From Cystobasidium ongulense (lineage: Eukaryota; Basidiomycota; Cystobasidiomycetes; Cystobasidiales; Cystobasidiaceae): a stretch of 64,000 nt of DNA. Below the pieces are notes generated by a model, which was given only the letters and a program-made list of their open reading frames with translations, was not told the DNA's origin and made no database searches. Positions 54,797 to 64,000 of the stretch are shown piece by piece. Position numbers and translations under genes: made by a program. The DNA lies in NCBI GenBank assembly GCA_022835595.1, contig BQUP01000001.1:1860001-1924000 (forward strand), read 5' to 3'. Each line of letters begins with the position of its first letter. The stretch's first letter is position 1.

Positions 54797-56764
54797 ATGT
54801 CCTACGGCAATGGCTTTCCATCCACCACAGCAGACCGCGCTGGCTTGCTGTCAGGTCTGCGCGGCGGTCAGCATCCAGGCTTGAGGAGCACGTCGAACCC
54901 CACAGGCATGAATCAGTCCTTCGACGAGCTGCAGTACATGATGATGCAGCAGCAGATGCAGTTCCAGCAGCAAGCCATGCCGTTTCAGCCTCAGCATCAG
55001 CCGCAATTCCAGAACTCGGCCCAAGCGCAATTGTTTGCACTTCAGCAATCGCAGATGGAGCTGCAGCTGCAGCAGATCAAGATGGCAAATCTAGCTTTGC
55101 AGGAGCAGCTGCTCATCCACCATCACCAGTCTCGCGCGCAATCGCCCCCCGAGCAGATCCAGCAGCAACATGTCTCATCCTCGTACGGTAACCTTGCAGC
55201 TCTCGGCGCTGCTGCTGTAAATCGACGCGCAAATGGTCGCTCCGTCTCTGCAGGTCCAGCATTCTCGTACATGAATACTCAGGCAGGTGTGGATGGTGCG
55301 AACAATAGCTGGCGTCAAAACGGGCCCGTCTACTCCAGTCCAGACACTAGCTACGAGGTGCAGCCTGACATGGGTTCGGATGTACGCCACGAAGTCAGAC
55401 GTGGTGCCCTTCAGAACCTCCAGCAAGCCCGTCAACAACGCTCTCAACCACCAGCTGCCCCTCCCTCGTCCGGTACCATCTCCCCTCCCACAGCAAACCT
55501 TGATTGGCAAGCCCAGCGCATGCAGTATAAATCTGGCATGCCATACTCAGACCGATCCACTCCAGAAGCAGCTGTTGTAGTCACTCCCCCTGCCCAGATT
55601 GATTCGGGCAAGAGAGACCTCACTCACGGTAGTGCAGCAGCCCATCTTCAGCAACACAGAAAGAATAGCTCGGAAGTATCAGATGCTTCGATTCAATCAC
55701 TCTCCATCTCCGAGGCTGGATCCCATGTTTCTCCCAATCGTGGACCAGCTCTCGTTCTGTCAAAGCCTGGCGACGAGTTCCCAGACGATGCAGGTGACGA
55801 GTCTACGGATGACGGTCCAATGTCCCCCTCCCTTACCGCCTCCATGCGCGCCGCTAGTATTCATGGCACTCTGGCCGCCGCCACTGCTTCTACCGCAGAT
55901 TCACCACATGCCATGCAACATGGCGAGGAACGTCGCAGCTCCAGCGGACGTCACACAGTCATTTTGAACAGTTCCATCGTAGATCTGCGCCGTGCTGCTG
56001 CTGATGGTAAAGGTGGTCGTACCTCTCCTTTCACCGACTCTGATAGCTCTTCTACCGCAAGCTCTCCTACATCCGACAAAAGCGAAGTTGCAAGCTTTGA
56101 GTCTACAATCAGCACCGCTGCTACTTCACTCCCCAATACGAGTCCAACCTCTACCGACTTTGATTCTAAGGATATCATTGCCGAGTCAGACGCCAGCCTT
56201 GGTCTCGGGCGACCTCCGATGACTGGAACCTATTCCGCATCTCAACGTCGAGCTGTATCCGCCGCACCCTCTACCTCACTCAATCCTTCGGCATCGGCCT
56301 TTGCACCTGGTCCTTCCGCCAAGAGCTATCCATCATCCTTGAGCGCCTCATCTGCTAATTCTGGTACCGCTACACCAATGCGTCTCTTCTCTGCTCCCGC
56401 CCGTAACGGCATCCCTTCGAGCGTAGCTTCAATCCTTCGACAGCCCAAAGGCCCCGCGGACGAAAAAGACCTAGCAGCTAAGAACTTTGCAGGCATGATT
56501 CGACGCAGAGCAGTTGGTGCCCTTCGACTGGCAGCCGCAAGTGGCGCAAGAGCTAGTCCCGTCAATTCACCTGTGTTGAATGGCTTCCCTGCCAATGTAG
56601 CCGAAGGTGGATTTCCACGATTCGCCAATAATCCAACGAGCCCGCTAGCGAGTCAGACTAGTTTCAACATGTCGGATTTGGCTACGCGTGCAATGAGGAG
56701 ACGAAGTGCTCAAGGTGGTTATACTGCGTTTGTTGAGAATCCAGGCTTGGGTATGATCCAGTGA
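54797..56764 (+). CDS. Glutamine- and serine-rich hypothetical protein
   Basis: A single 655-residue open exon, unusual in this intron-rich window. I do not recognise a domain. Residues about 45-130 are a Gln/Met-rich, coiled-coil-like stretch (YMMMQQQMQFQQQ, QQSQMELQLQQIKMANL). The rest is Ser/Pro/Ala-rich and disordered, with possible phosphorylation sites (RTSPFTDSDSSSTASSP). A more ordered C-terminal patch (NFAGMIRRRAVGALRLAAA, SDLATRAMRRRSAQGG) is Arg-rich and repeats an (I/M)RRR core, so it may be the functional module. Such composition is typical of RNA- or signalling-linked regulators, but no function can be given. Confidence 0.8.
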   Translation: MSYGNGFPSTTADRAGLLSGLRGGQHPGLRSTSNPTGMNQSFDELQYMMMQQQMQFQQQAMPFQPQHQPQFQNSAQAQLFALQQSQMELQLQQIKMANLALQEQLLIHHHQSRAQSPPEQIQQQHVSSSYGNLAALGAAAVNRRANGRSVSAGPAFSYMNTQAGVDGANNSWRQNGPVYSSPDTSYEVQPDMGSDVRHEVRRGALQNLQQARQQRSQPPAAPPSSGTISPPTANLDWQAQRMQYKSGMPYSDRSTPEAAVVVTPPAQIDSGKRDLTHGSAAAHLQQHRKNSSEVSDASIQSLSISEAGSHVSPNRGPALVLSKPGDEFPDDAGDESTDDGPMSPSLTASMRAASIHGTLAAATASTADSPHAMQHGEERRSSSGRHTVILNSSIVDLRRAAADGKGGRTSPFTDSDSSSTASSPTSDKSEVASFESTISTAATSLPNTSPTSTDFDSKDIIAESDASLGLGRPPMTGTYSASQRRAVSAAPSTSLNPSASAFAPGPSAKSYPSSLSASSANSGTATPMRLFSAPARNGIPSSVASILRQPKGPADEKDLAAKNFAGMIRRRAVGALRLAAASGARASPVNSPVLNGFPANVAEGGFPRFANNPTSPLASQTSFNMSDLATRAMRRRSAQGGYTAFVENPGLGMIQ

Positions 56765-57658
56765 AGGAACATTTGGTGCAATTGGCAGAGCCATCGCCAA
56801 CCGGCCGCAATCCCGGATTAGTACTTTGCAAGTAAACGCAACCTTTCCTTCATTACTTCCCTCTGGAACCCGAAAAAAACGAAATGGAAAGCTTCTAGGG
56901 GTTGGAAAGAAACCGATCTGACGCCAAGTCAATCATTCTTCTTTCACCCCCTTATTTCTGGATGGAACACTACTGTAATTAGCGGTATTCAAGACTTTAC
57001 AATGCTATTGCAAATCACATTCGCTATCTATCCAAACCAATTACATTAGCTTTATTTCAGTCGCAGTTTTATTTGCTTTTCTTTCCACTTCGTGTAGTCA
57101 CATTAGTTTTATTTCCTGAGATTTAAATTCTCAATACCATAGCAACACGCGATACAAAGGAGACTTTCTTTTTGTGTCGTTATTTTAAAACACTGAGAGC
57201 AAGGCGATTCCATTGGCCTACCTATGCAAAGAATGAAGAGGTTGCAACTATATTTCAGATGACTAGGCCGAAGGATGTCCGTGCAATAAACCAATATTGA
57301 AGACTCATTGGGCCTTGCCTTGAGCGACTGCTTGTCAAGCTGTGCCATATGGCTAAGATAAAGGGTGACTTTGACAACCTCAGTCTGCCTTTAGCAGCTG
57401 TTTACTGTCTGAGCGACGAAATGCGATGGAGTCTTATCGTTCTCACAGATGTATACTTTGCCAGAAACAACAATACCGCTTTCGCATTTTCAGAACTAAT
57501 ACACGCTTAAATGACTCGCTCAAATATGCTACTGTTGTTACACCAAGATGTTCTCTGCTGGAAACATCTGACACATCCTTCGTCCAATATACTGTCTATC
57601 TGCCCTGTCTGAGCTACTCGTAAATAAGTAAATAATCGTGCAGCTAGCTTGACAGCTC
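56765..57658. other. Intergenic between Q-rich gene and LLPH-like gene
   Basis: About 890 bases between two convergent genes, AT-richer than neighbouring coding sequence. No gene, RNA or repeat was recognised. Confidence 0.45.
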
Positions 57659-58366
57659 TCAATTTCTCGCTCTCTTGGCTCGACCAGGGCTCTTGTATTG
57701 CTTTGGCTTTGCGAAAGTCGTAGAGTTGGCAGATGTACGCTTCTTAGGACCTAGACCAGTCTTCTTCCTCCATTCCATATTTGAGGATTCTCTACGTCCG
57801 CTAGTGCTGATTTTCTTGGCGGGTTCTTCTGTCTCCATTGGGATAGTGGAAGGACCGGCTGTTGGGTGAGGGAAAGGTTTGTTGTGATGCGTGATGCGTA
57901 ATGCCACCGCACGAGGGAAATGAAAATATCACTTCGGTCAGCATTCTGAACATAATTGCTGCAGTACATCCAGCACATTAGCACGCTCATGACCTGGCTC
58001 TTTGCTGTCTGGGCATGCTAGAGAGATGGCATCCGAATCCAACATGCCCAGAATCCAGTAAAGCTTTGTTGTCAAGGGAGTGTGCTGCTGCTGCTGCTGC
58101 GATGCTCTGCAGCTTTCATGAGCATTATGCGATTCACCTTGCTTTGAAGCTGTCGTGCCATCCTCTGCCATCGCAGCCTCGCCGTCTAGGACAGCGGACT
58201 CGTCACCTTCTTCGGCCTCGTCATCGCTAGCTGGAGTGAGCACCTTGAGCTTCTCGGTCACTCTCTGCAGACGCAGCTTGTCGCGAATATGGTAGTCGGA
58301 TTTGGGATCATCTCGCTTGATCTTGCGGAAGGCGCGCTTTGTTTTGGAGCGGAGTGACTTTGCCAT
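57659..58366 (-). CDS. LLPH-like nucleolar ribosome-biogenesis protein
   Basis: Small basic nucleolar protein of the family of human LLPH and yeast YBL028C, linked to the large ribosomal subunit. Exons 58138-58366 and 57659-57858 give 142 residues. The N-terminal signature MAKSLRSKTKRAFRKIKR is diagnostic, and the C-terminus is highly basic (KKTGLGPKKRTSAN, KPKQYKSPGRAKRARN) with an acidic stretch in the middle. The 279-base intron is long for this window and contains a CTG triplet run. The gene is head to head with EBP2 (210 bases between starts), another large-subunit assembly factor. Confidence 0.9.
58084..58100. repeat. CTG/CAG triplet run in the LLPH-like intron
   Basis: Five and a half CTG units on the plus strand, CAG on the transcribed strand, close to the intron's 5' end. 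Short simple repeat. Confidence 0.85.
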
Positions 58367-58576
58367 TGTTGGATGAGAGAGCGTGTACTCGCTATCTAAT
58401 CCTACTAAACTGCTTGTTGTGTGTGTTTTCGCAGCTTGTTCAAGAGCAAAGCCGTCGTTCTCGCCACCGAGGCAGCTTTTTCCATTTCGACTGTGAAATT
58501 TCCGAGATTTGTACAATTCTTGCAAAAGTGAATACACTTCAGATTATCGACAACCATCCTGCATCTATCAATCAAC

Positions 58577-60058
58577 ATGTCCAAACAGGCAAAGGGCAAA
58601 GGCAAAGCTGCGACAGTGCGCATTGCCGACTTTGAGAACGTCGAAGACTTTGTGCAGCCGGGCAAGGTGGCAGCCGTCAAGAAGCAGCAGCCAGCGCCGG
58701 TAGAGGTGGTGGAAGCAGCAGGCGAGGAGGAGCTGGCTGAAGGGTCGTCGCAGACTGCAGATGATGATGATGATGATGATGATGATGAGGATCTAGAAAG
58801 CGACGAGGACGAAGAGTACGAGGTCGACGAAAAAGCCATGAACAGGCTGCTCGAACTGCTGGGCGATGTAGACGCATCTGAATTGGGACTCGACTTCAAC
58901 GAGGAGGACGAGGAAGAGTCGGATGAGGATGGAGAGGACGATGATGAGGAAGAAGTGTCGGGAGACGAGGACGACGACGACCAAGTCAGCGGCTCAGACG
59001 GGTCCGACGAAGACGACGATGAAGAACTCGACGAAGACGAACAGCCGTCGAGACAGTCAATGAAGCAGCAGGAGCTGGCTGCAAAGAAGCAACAGGATGT
59101 AAGTCGCTTATACAGACCATGTGTGACATACAATCTGAACAACCCATCTGCAGATTGTCCTCGAGCGCATACTTGACCGCTTCAAAATCAATGTACCATT
59201 CTTCGAAAATCAAACGCTCACGTGCCCGGAACCTCTGGAAATTACCGATGTATCCGATGATCTTAGTCGAGAGCTGCAATTGTGCGTTCACACATGTGCT
59301 TCCAGAGAGACTTTTTTGCTAACAATAATCCTCTATCCAGCTACAAACTCTCATTATGGGCCGCACGTGAAGCAAGCAAGCTATTCAAAGCAGCAGGTCT
59401 GCCCTATGAACGACCAAATGACTACTACGCAGAGATGCTCAAGTCAGACGAGCACATGGAGAGAATCAGACAAAAGTTGTTAGATGACTCGGCCAACATC
59501 AAGGCTTCCGAACAAGCCAAAAAGCAGCGTCACTTGAAAAAGTTCGGAAAGCAAGTACAGGTCGAAAAGCAAAAGGAGCGTGAGAAGTCAAAGAGAGAGA
59601 TGAATGATAAAGTCAAGTCTTTCAGGAAGAGTGAGTTGTACCATTTCTGGTCTCCTTTTCATTTCCTCTTTGCACGACTCGTATGCTAATACTGCGACTC
59701 TCGTGCGCTTTCAGAACGCAAAGCTGGCGATGATGGCGCTGAACCAGCCGAGTTTGATATCGGCGTTCTAGACAAGGACGATTCAAGACCTACCAAGAAA
59801 GCACGTGGAGGTGGAAATGTACGCGGTAAAACCAGATCGCAACGGGAGACCAAATTCGGTCACTCTACTAGTTCACGCAGACCAAAAGAGAATGATCGTG
59901 AATCTACCAACTCTTTCGGTGGACGTGGTGGTGGTAGAGGCGGTAGAGGAGGAAGAGGAAGAGGAGGGTCCTCGTCTGGAATGTCCAGAGGTGGAGGTGC
60001 GGGCAGAGGTGGCGGCGCTTCCAAGCAGAGAAGACCTGGCAAGAGCAAGAGACAGTAA
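58577..60058 (+). CDS. EBP2: rRNA processing protein EBP2
   Basis: Nucleolar factor needed for 27S pre-rRNA processing and 60S subunit assembly. Exons: 58577-59098, 59154-59281, 59341-59630, 59715-60058, giving 427 residues. A long Asp/Glu-rich N-terminal half is followed by the conserved EBP2 core: FKINVPFFENQTLTCPEPL, RELQFYKLSLWAAREA, YYAEMLKSDEHMERIRQKL and KKFGKQVQVEKQKEREKSK. The tail is an RGG-type Gly/Arg stretch (GGRGGGRGGRGGRGRGG), usual for nucleolar RNA binding. Diverges from the LLPH-like gene. Confidence 0.96.
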
Positions 60059-60337
60059 AGTTCTTTTCCTACTTCCTTCCTGTGTGCTGTCGTTCCCCAT
60101 GTCTTGCTTTATTATCAGTGCACAATTGTTGTCAATCATTTGGAGATGTTTTGCTTGATTTACTGCAACACCTGCTTTCAACTAATCTGATGCAAGCGTG
60201 CTGCTGCTGAACTGCTGGTATACATAACATATTATAACGACACACCGTGGTCTAGTTGCAAGAAGGCGATTTTGCGACCGAGAAACCTCCAATGTTGGGC
60301 ATTGTGGCACTGAATGACATCCGTTGTAACTACTTTC

Positions 60338-61059
60338 TCATTGAAAGAAAGGATCTTCGGTAAACTTGCGGTATGCGGGTCTCTCCACACTCCTCCTTGC
60401 TACTGATTTATCAGTCTCAATATCGTCGATGAGGCTCTCGAGCGAGGTGTAGTTGTACTCTGGTCTAATGAACCCAAGCATGACTATGCGAAGTTCTTTG
60501 CCGTAGAAGTCATCACTCCCGAAATCATGCAGTACGTGTACCTCCTGTATCATCGGTCACACATGCTCGTGTCAGTTGAAACGTATAAAGCATAATGGAC
60601 GATGCGTCGATTGCCGGACTCACGGCCGTCCGCTTCTCGTTTTTATAGTATGGATTCCAGCCCAAGCTCATGACCATGGGCAAGACTTGATTTGATTCTC
60701 CAGCTTCTGGACCTAGTACTACGCGTGCATATCCAAAGTGGACGCCCGTTTGCAAGAGCTTCGTGTATTCTGATATCGCCTCGTCCGGCAGGTTGGCTGT
60801 AAGATTCCCAAAAAGCCCGGGCGGTCCGAAAGACAGCGTGTCAGCCTAATCAGTCAGAGAGAGCTTTTAGAAAGATGGCAAGCGCACCTGTGGGACAGCC
60901 TAGATCCTTGCTGCCTCGCTTGAAGCCGTGCTGCACCGGTCCCTTCATATATATCGGGTATGGAGGCTCCACCTCGTCGGCACCACAGATACTCGGTCTG
61001 TCCACACGTGGATCATGCTGCATCGGCGTGGGCGGCGCCGTGTCTTCGTGGTCTGCCAT
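60338..61059 (-). CDS. FMN1: Riboflavin kinase
   Basis: Phosphorylates riboflavin to FMN. Exons 60888-61059, 60624-60796 and 60338-60544 give 183 residues, the normal size. Motifs: GPVQHGFKRGSKDLGCPTGAN (nucleotide and riboflavin site, with PTAN-type turn), [26 protein letters not shown] (the NPxYxN...E motif with catalytic Glu) and the C-terminal helices FIRPEYNYTSLESLIDDI. A frame upstream of the chosen ATG stays open, but the chosen MADHEDTAPP start gives the usual length. Confidence 0.96.
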
Positions 61060-61547
61060 GCTGTTGAGTGCAATGCTATGCGTCCTTCTGTGCGTGTAAA
61101 GAATGCAAAGGCAAGCTGATAATTGGCAGTTTACAGATGCTGTATCTTTCTCGATCATCGTGCTTGAGCGGAAAGTGCTGGAATACAGAGCTTCGGGCTT
61201 GCAAATGCTCATTCTAGCCGTAATCATCCACTTTCACTCTGATGTGCCGAGCCCTGTATGTCACGCTCTTCGGCTAGGTCGCTTGTCACTGGAACTTCTC
61301 ACCGGACATGGCCGCCACATTTGTGTGACATCCGACCTTTCTTGTTGATGCAATAGAAGGCCTCGCAAGAGCCATTAGAATTAAGCTATTTGTCTAGGAG
61401 GGGCCACTTTATTCCCGATATGCTCATTACTCTTATAATAACTTGCCCATAAGAAGTACAACAAGCAGAGACTTCAGGAAGTCAAAGAATATAGAATAAC
61501 GCGGTAAGCACAGCATGCTCCCCTATACACAATGAGCAAGTAGACAG
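61060..61547. other. Intergenic between FMN1 and VPS52
   Basis: About 490 bases, FMN1 promoter plus VPS52 3' flank. No gene was recognised. Confidence 0.4.
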
Positions 61548-63909
61548 CTAGGCTTTCCTCGAGCGCTCGCGCCAATATGCTGTTTCCGCCTGTGTTCGTG
61601 GGTGACTCGTCAAGGCATTCTGACGGGGTGCGGATCTCAGCATTACATTTCCGTCTGACCGAGGTGCATCATCCAACATACCGTGGTCAGAATCTGATAA
61701 ATATTCTCATAATGACTTTTCAGACTTTGAGACTTCTTTGCCGCCGAGTCGGCTTTCGCGGCCTGCTGCGAGATCAAACGTTCTACCTCTGTGCGCAAGC
61801 GGGACAAGCTGACAATTCAAGGAGCAGTAAGCATACACCCATTGCCTTCACGCATTTGGAACCACTGAGGAGAACGTACGAGTTGAACACCATGTCATCA
61901 TCTTCTTTGCTCATAGCGACAATGCCGGCGAAGAGATCCGCGTATTTGCGAGTGACGTTTGCAACTGCACTGTCTTTGATGCCGGAACCCCTACCACCAA
62001 GTAGGCCGGCCATGCCGGAAGCTCCACCAGAATCTGCCAATTTCTTGACGCTATCCACTTGTATGCCCATTTCCTTCTGGAACAAAGGCCAAAGCTGCAT
62101 ACGAAGGCCAATGATATGCGATTCCATAGCCGCGGCGGGGCACGTTCCATTCTTGTTGTCTCCCAACAGCTGTTCGGCTAGCTCGTCATTAAGGCGAATC
62201 ATGCTTAAGAGCGATAGTACATTCGGGAAACTCTGGGTGAGTATCGTCTGTACAAAGTTCTGTGGTGAATTTATTGGGTCAGCATGACACAGATTTGTTC
62301 GCAATATATTTAAGGCACGCATACCTTGGCATACTCCAGGCTGGGTTCAAAGATCTGCTTCCAAACATGCTCGGTTGCTTGCGTTCTCGTCTTCGCAGAC
62401 CTGTCTCGAGCACTCAAGCTAAGACCGTGCGATAGGCTTTGACCTTCCGAGACAATGCTAACACTGTCATCATCCTGTATAGTCGATAAATGACTGGACG
62501 CGCTTTCCATTGGCTGCCTATCTCGGCTGAGCTTTTGTGCGAACGTCACATTGACTTTTTCTGTCGTGACCGGATGATAGAAGTCGTCTGGCCGACCGAA
62601 GAATGATGCTATAAAAGCATATTCTGCTCGTGCGTTATCTGCTATGACGAGTGAGATTGAACGGAACAATTCTTCGGGCGTCGATTTCTGTGTAAAACAC
62701 AGTACAAAATCAGTACAGACACACAAGTGGACTAAAGCGGACTCATTTACAAAGTCTGGTTCATCAGCTCGGTAAGCCAATATTACTCCAGATTCCTCTG
62801 ATCGCTGCATGATATTTGGGCCATGTAGAGTATCTACCGAGGACCGCGATCCTTGAGCTATCACCCCTGGTGCGGGCTGCCGCGAGAATAAAGATAGCGA
62901 GCTTTCCGATGCTACCGATCCGACCGGCTCTGTTCTCGCTACAGACCGCCCTCTAATTCTGTCCAACGCTCTGACGTATCTCCTAAACCCAGTTTCGTAA
63001 TACCATTGTGCAGTCGAGATGTATGCTTTTTGAACTTCATGGGCAGCTCGTGCGGAATGCCTTTGCAGGAAAGCGAAAAAGGATCGATATTTGTTGAGTA
63101 TTGAGATATGGAATATGGCAAAATTAGGTGTTATAGATGTTCTATACGGTGTGAATAGATTGACAAGGAAGCCTCGCAATGCGTAAGTGACCTATGGCGA
63201 GCGATTAGTACATCAAGTCTCGCTTGAAATAAAGTCTGCATACTCACACGTATACGCAGCTTTTCTACAACTTCTTCAAGATCTTTCCTACTGTTGACTT
63301 TTGGTCCGCTTCTTACAGCTACGAGCGCTTTCTCCAGGTCATCTACCGGCTGTATCCAAGCTTCTGACGGTTCCGTTTCCATCAAGGTCTGTATTAACGC
63401 TGGAGAAACAGTTATGCTCGCCAACAGCGGTGACAGGTTATTTCGAACAGTCTGATAGATGTATCAGCCTGGATTCTGAAAGCAATGCCCTCTACCAACT
63501 TACTTTACGATTCTCTAGACGCGACTCTATGACCTTGCTTCGCGATTGCAAGTCTGCGATGTGACCCGAGACCGACGACAAATCGTTCTGGAACGTCGAT
63601 ATGAACGCCTCTAGTGAAGCGAGCAGGGTTGTGCTTGACTGCCAGTATATCACATTAGTTCTTGCTTCCGTTTCTAAAGGACCTGCTCTGGCTAACCTCG
63701 ACCTGATCGTGAAGCTCTCGGTAATCTTTCGCGCGTGTCGCAACTGACGCATAGAGTCAGTGAGCGACTCTAGACATGCATGTTGCGCTCAAGCGACTCA
63801 CATTGAGACTCCTCCTGCCTCTCGCGCCTCTCTGCTTCTCTCGCGGCTTCATTTCTAGCTTGCTTGATGTTGCCTAACGTGGCGGCCTCTCCAGCCAAGT
63901 CAAGCAGCT
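61548..63909 (-). CDS. VPS52: GARP complex subunit VPS52 (5' end off window)
   Basis: Subunit of the GARP tether that captures endosome-derived vesicles at the Golgi. Exons seen: 63802-63909, 63697-63743, 63504-63638, 63248-63451, 62751-63191, 62325-62687, 61880-62259, 61682-61808, 61548-61619, about 625 residues; an earlier exon lies beyond the right edge. Recognition rests on ATRAKDYRELHDQVE, SLEAFISTFQNDLSSVSGHI, NLSPLLASITVSPALIQTL, TYALRGFLVNLF, ILNKYRSFFAFLQRHS and AQWYYETGFRRYVRAL, in family order. The 47-base exon 63697-63743 overlaps a longer open frame in another phase; only the spliced frame gives the conserved YxxLHDQ stretch. The final exon (NALTSHPRTQAETAYW) is chosen by phase. 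Confidence 0.92.
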
Positions 63910-64000
63910 CTATGGGGAGGAAGCGAGTTCACGAACGAAGCGAGAGCAGGAAGGTGAAGCGTGAGAAGGTATAGGTCAGTGTCTTCTTCCTAGCGTTCTG

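Noticed and set aside
58405-59142. Very long Ser-rich minus-strand frame opposite EBP2
   Set aside because: It is the antisense of the EBP2 acidic Asp/Glu codons, which read as Ser runs on the other strand.
63492-63752. 86-codon minus frame starting MRQLRHARKITESF as the VPS52 start
   Set aside because: The spliced frame gives the conserved DYRELHDQVE and continues upstream to another VPS52 exon, so this frame is a shadow.
1-64000. Transposons, viral relics, CRISPR arrays, rRNA
   Set aside because: No reverse transcriptase, transposase, integrase, terminal repeats or spaced direct repeats were recognised by eye; no similarity search was possible.

Overview
The window is nuclear DNA of a compact, intron-rich fungal genome, most likely a basidiomycete. 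About 29 protein genes lie on both strands in 64 kb. Nearly all are split by short introns (mostly 50-100 bases, GT-AG, with CTAAC/CTGAC-like branch sites) and separated by only 100-900 bases. All recognisable products are eukaryotic core functions. I saw no transposon, viral relic, rRNA, tRNA or CRISPR array. The species cannot be named from the sequence alone. Exon borders were worked out by hand from reading frame, splice signals and family motifs.

Left part (0-31 kb): eIF4A (-), a mitochondrial-looking unknown (-), a Golgi-type glycosyltransferase (-), then two anthranilate phosphoribosyltransferase (TRP4) genes placed head to head, one normal (+) and one with its active site eroded (-). 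A block rich in mitochondrial genes follows: ISU1 (+), COX15 (-), BOL3 (+) and an ABC1/UbiB-family kinase-like gene (+). Then come a METTL21-type lysine methyltransferase (-) diverging from an F-box/LRR gene (+), the SCY1 pseudokinase (+), cytochrome c heme lyase CYC3 (-), a FAHD1-type hydrolase (-), and a PRP19 gene (-) that stops after its coiled coil and has no WD40 part.

Right part (31-64 kb): a Rab GTPase with a very long disordered N-terminus (-), MRC1/claspin (+), a CAMK-type kinase (+), PRP31 (+), a SYLF-domain YSC84/LSB3 protein (+), bleomycin hydrolase (+), a TFIIIC WD40 subunit (+), a Q-rich unknown (+), the ribosome-biogenesis pair LLPH-like (-) and EBP2 (+), riboflavin kinase FMN1 (-), and VPS52 (-), whose 5' end is off the window.

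The most unusual items are the TRP4 / degenerate-TRP4 pair sharing a 206-base promoter with a Gcn4-type TGACTC site, the WD40-less PRP19, the 830-residue Rab, and several microexons (5, 11, 12 and 15 bases) that carry parts of conserved motifs. Shared-promoter pairs (TRP4/TRP4-like, COX15/BOL3, LLPH/EBP2) join genes of related function.
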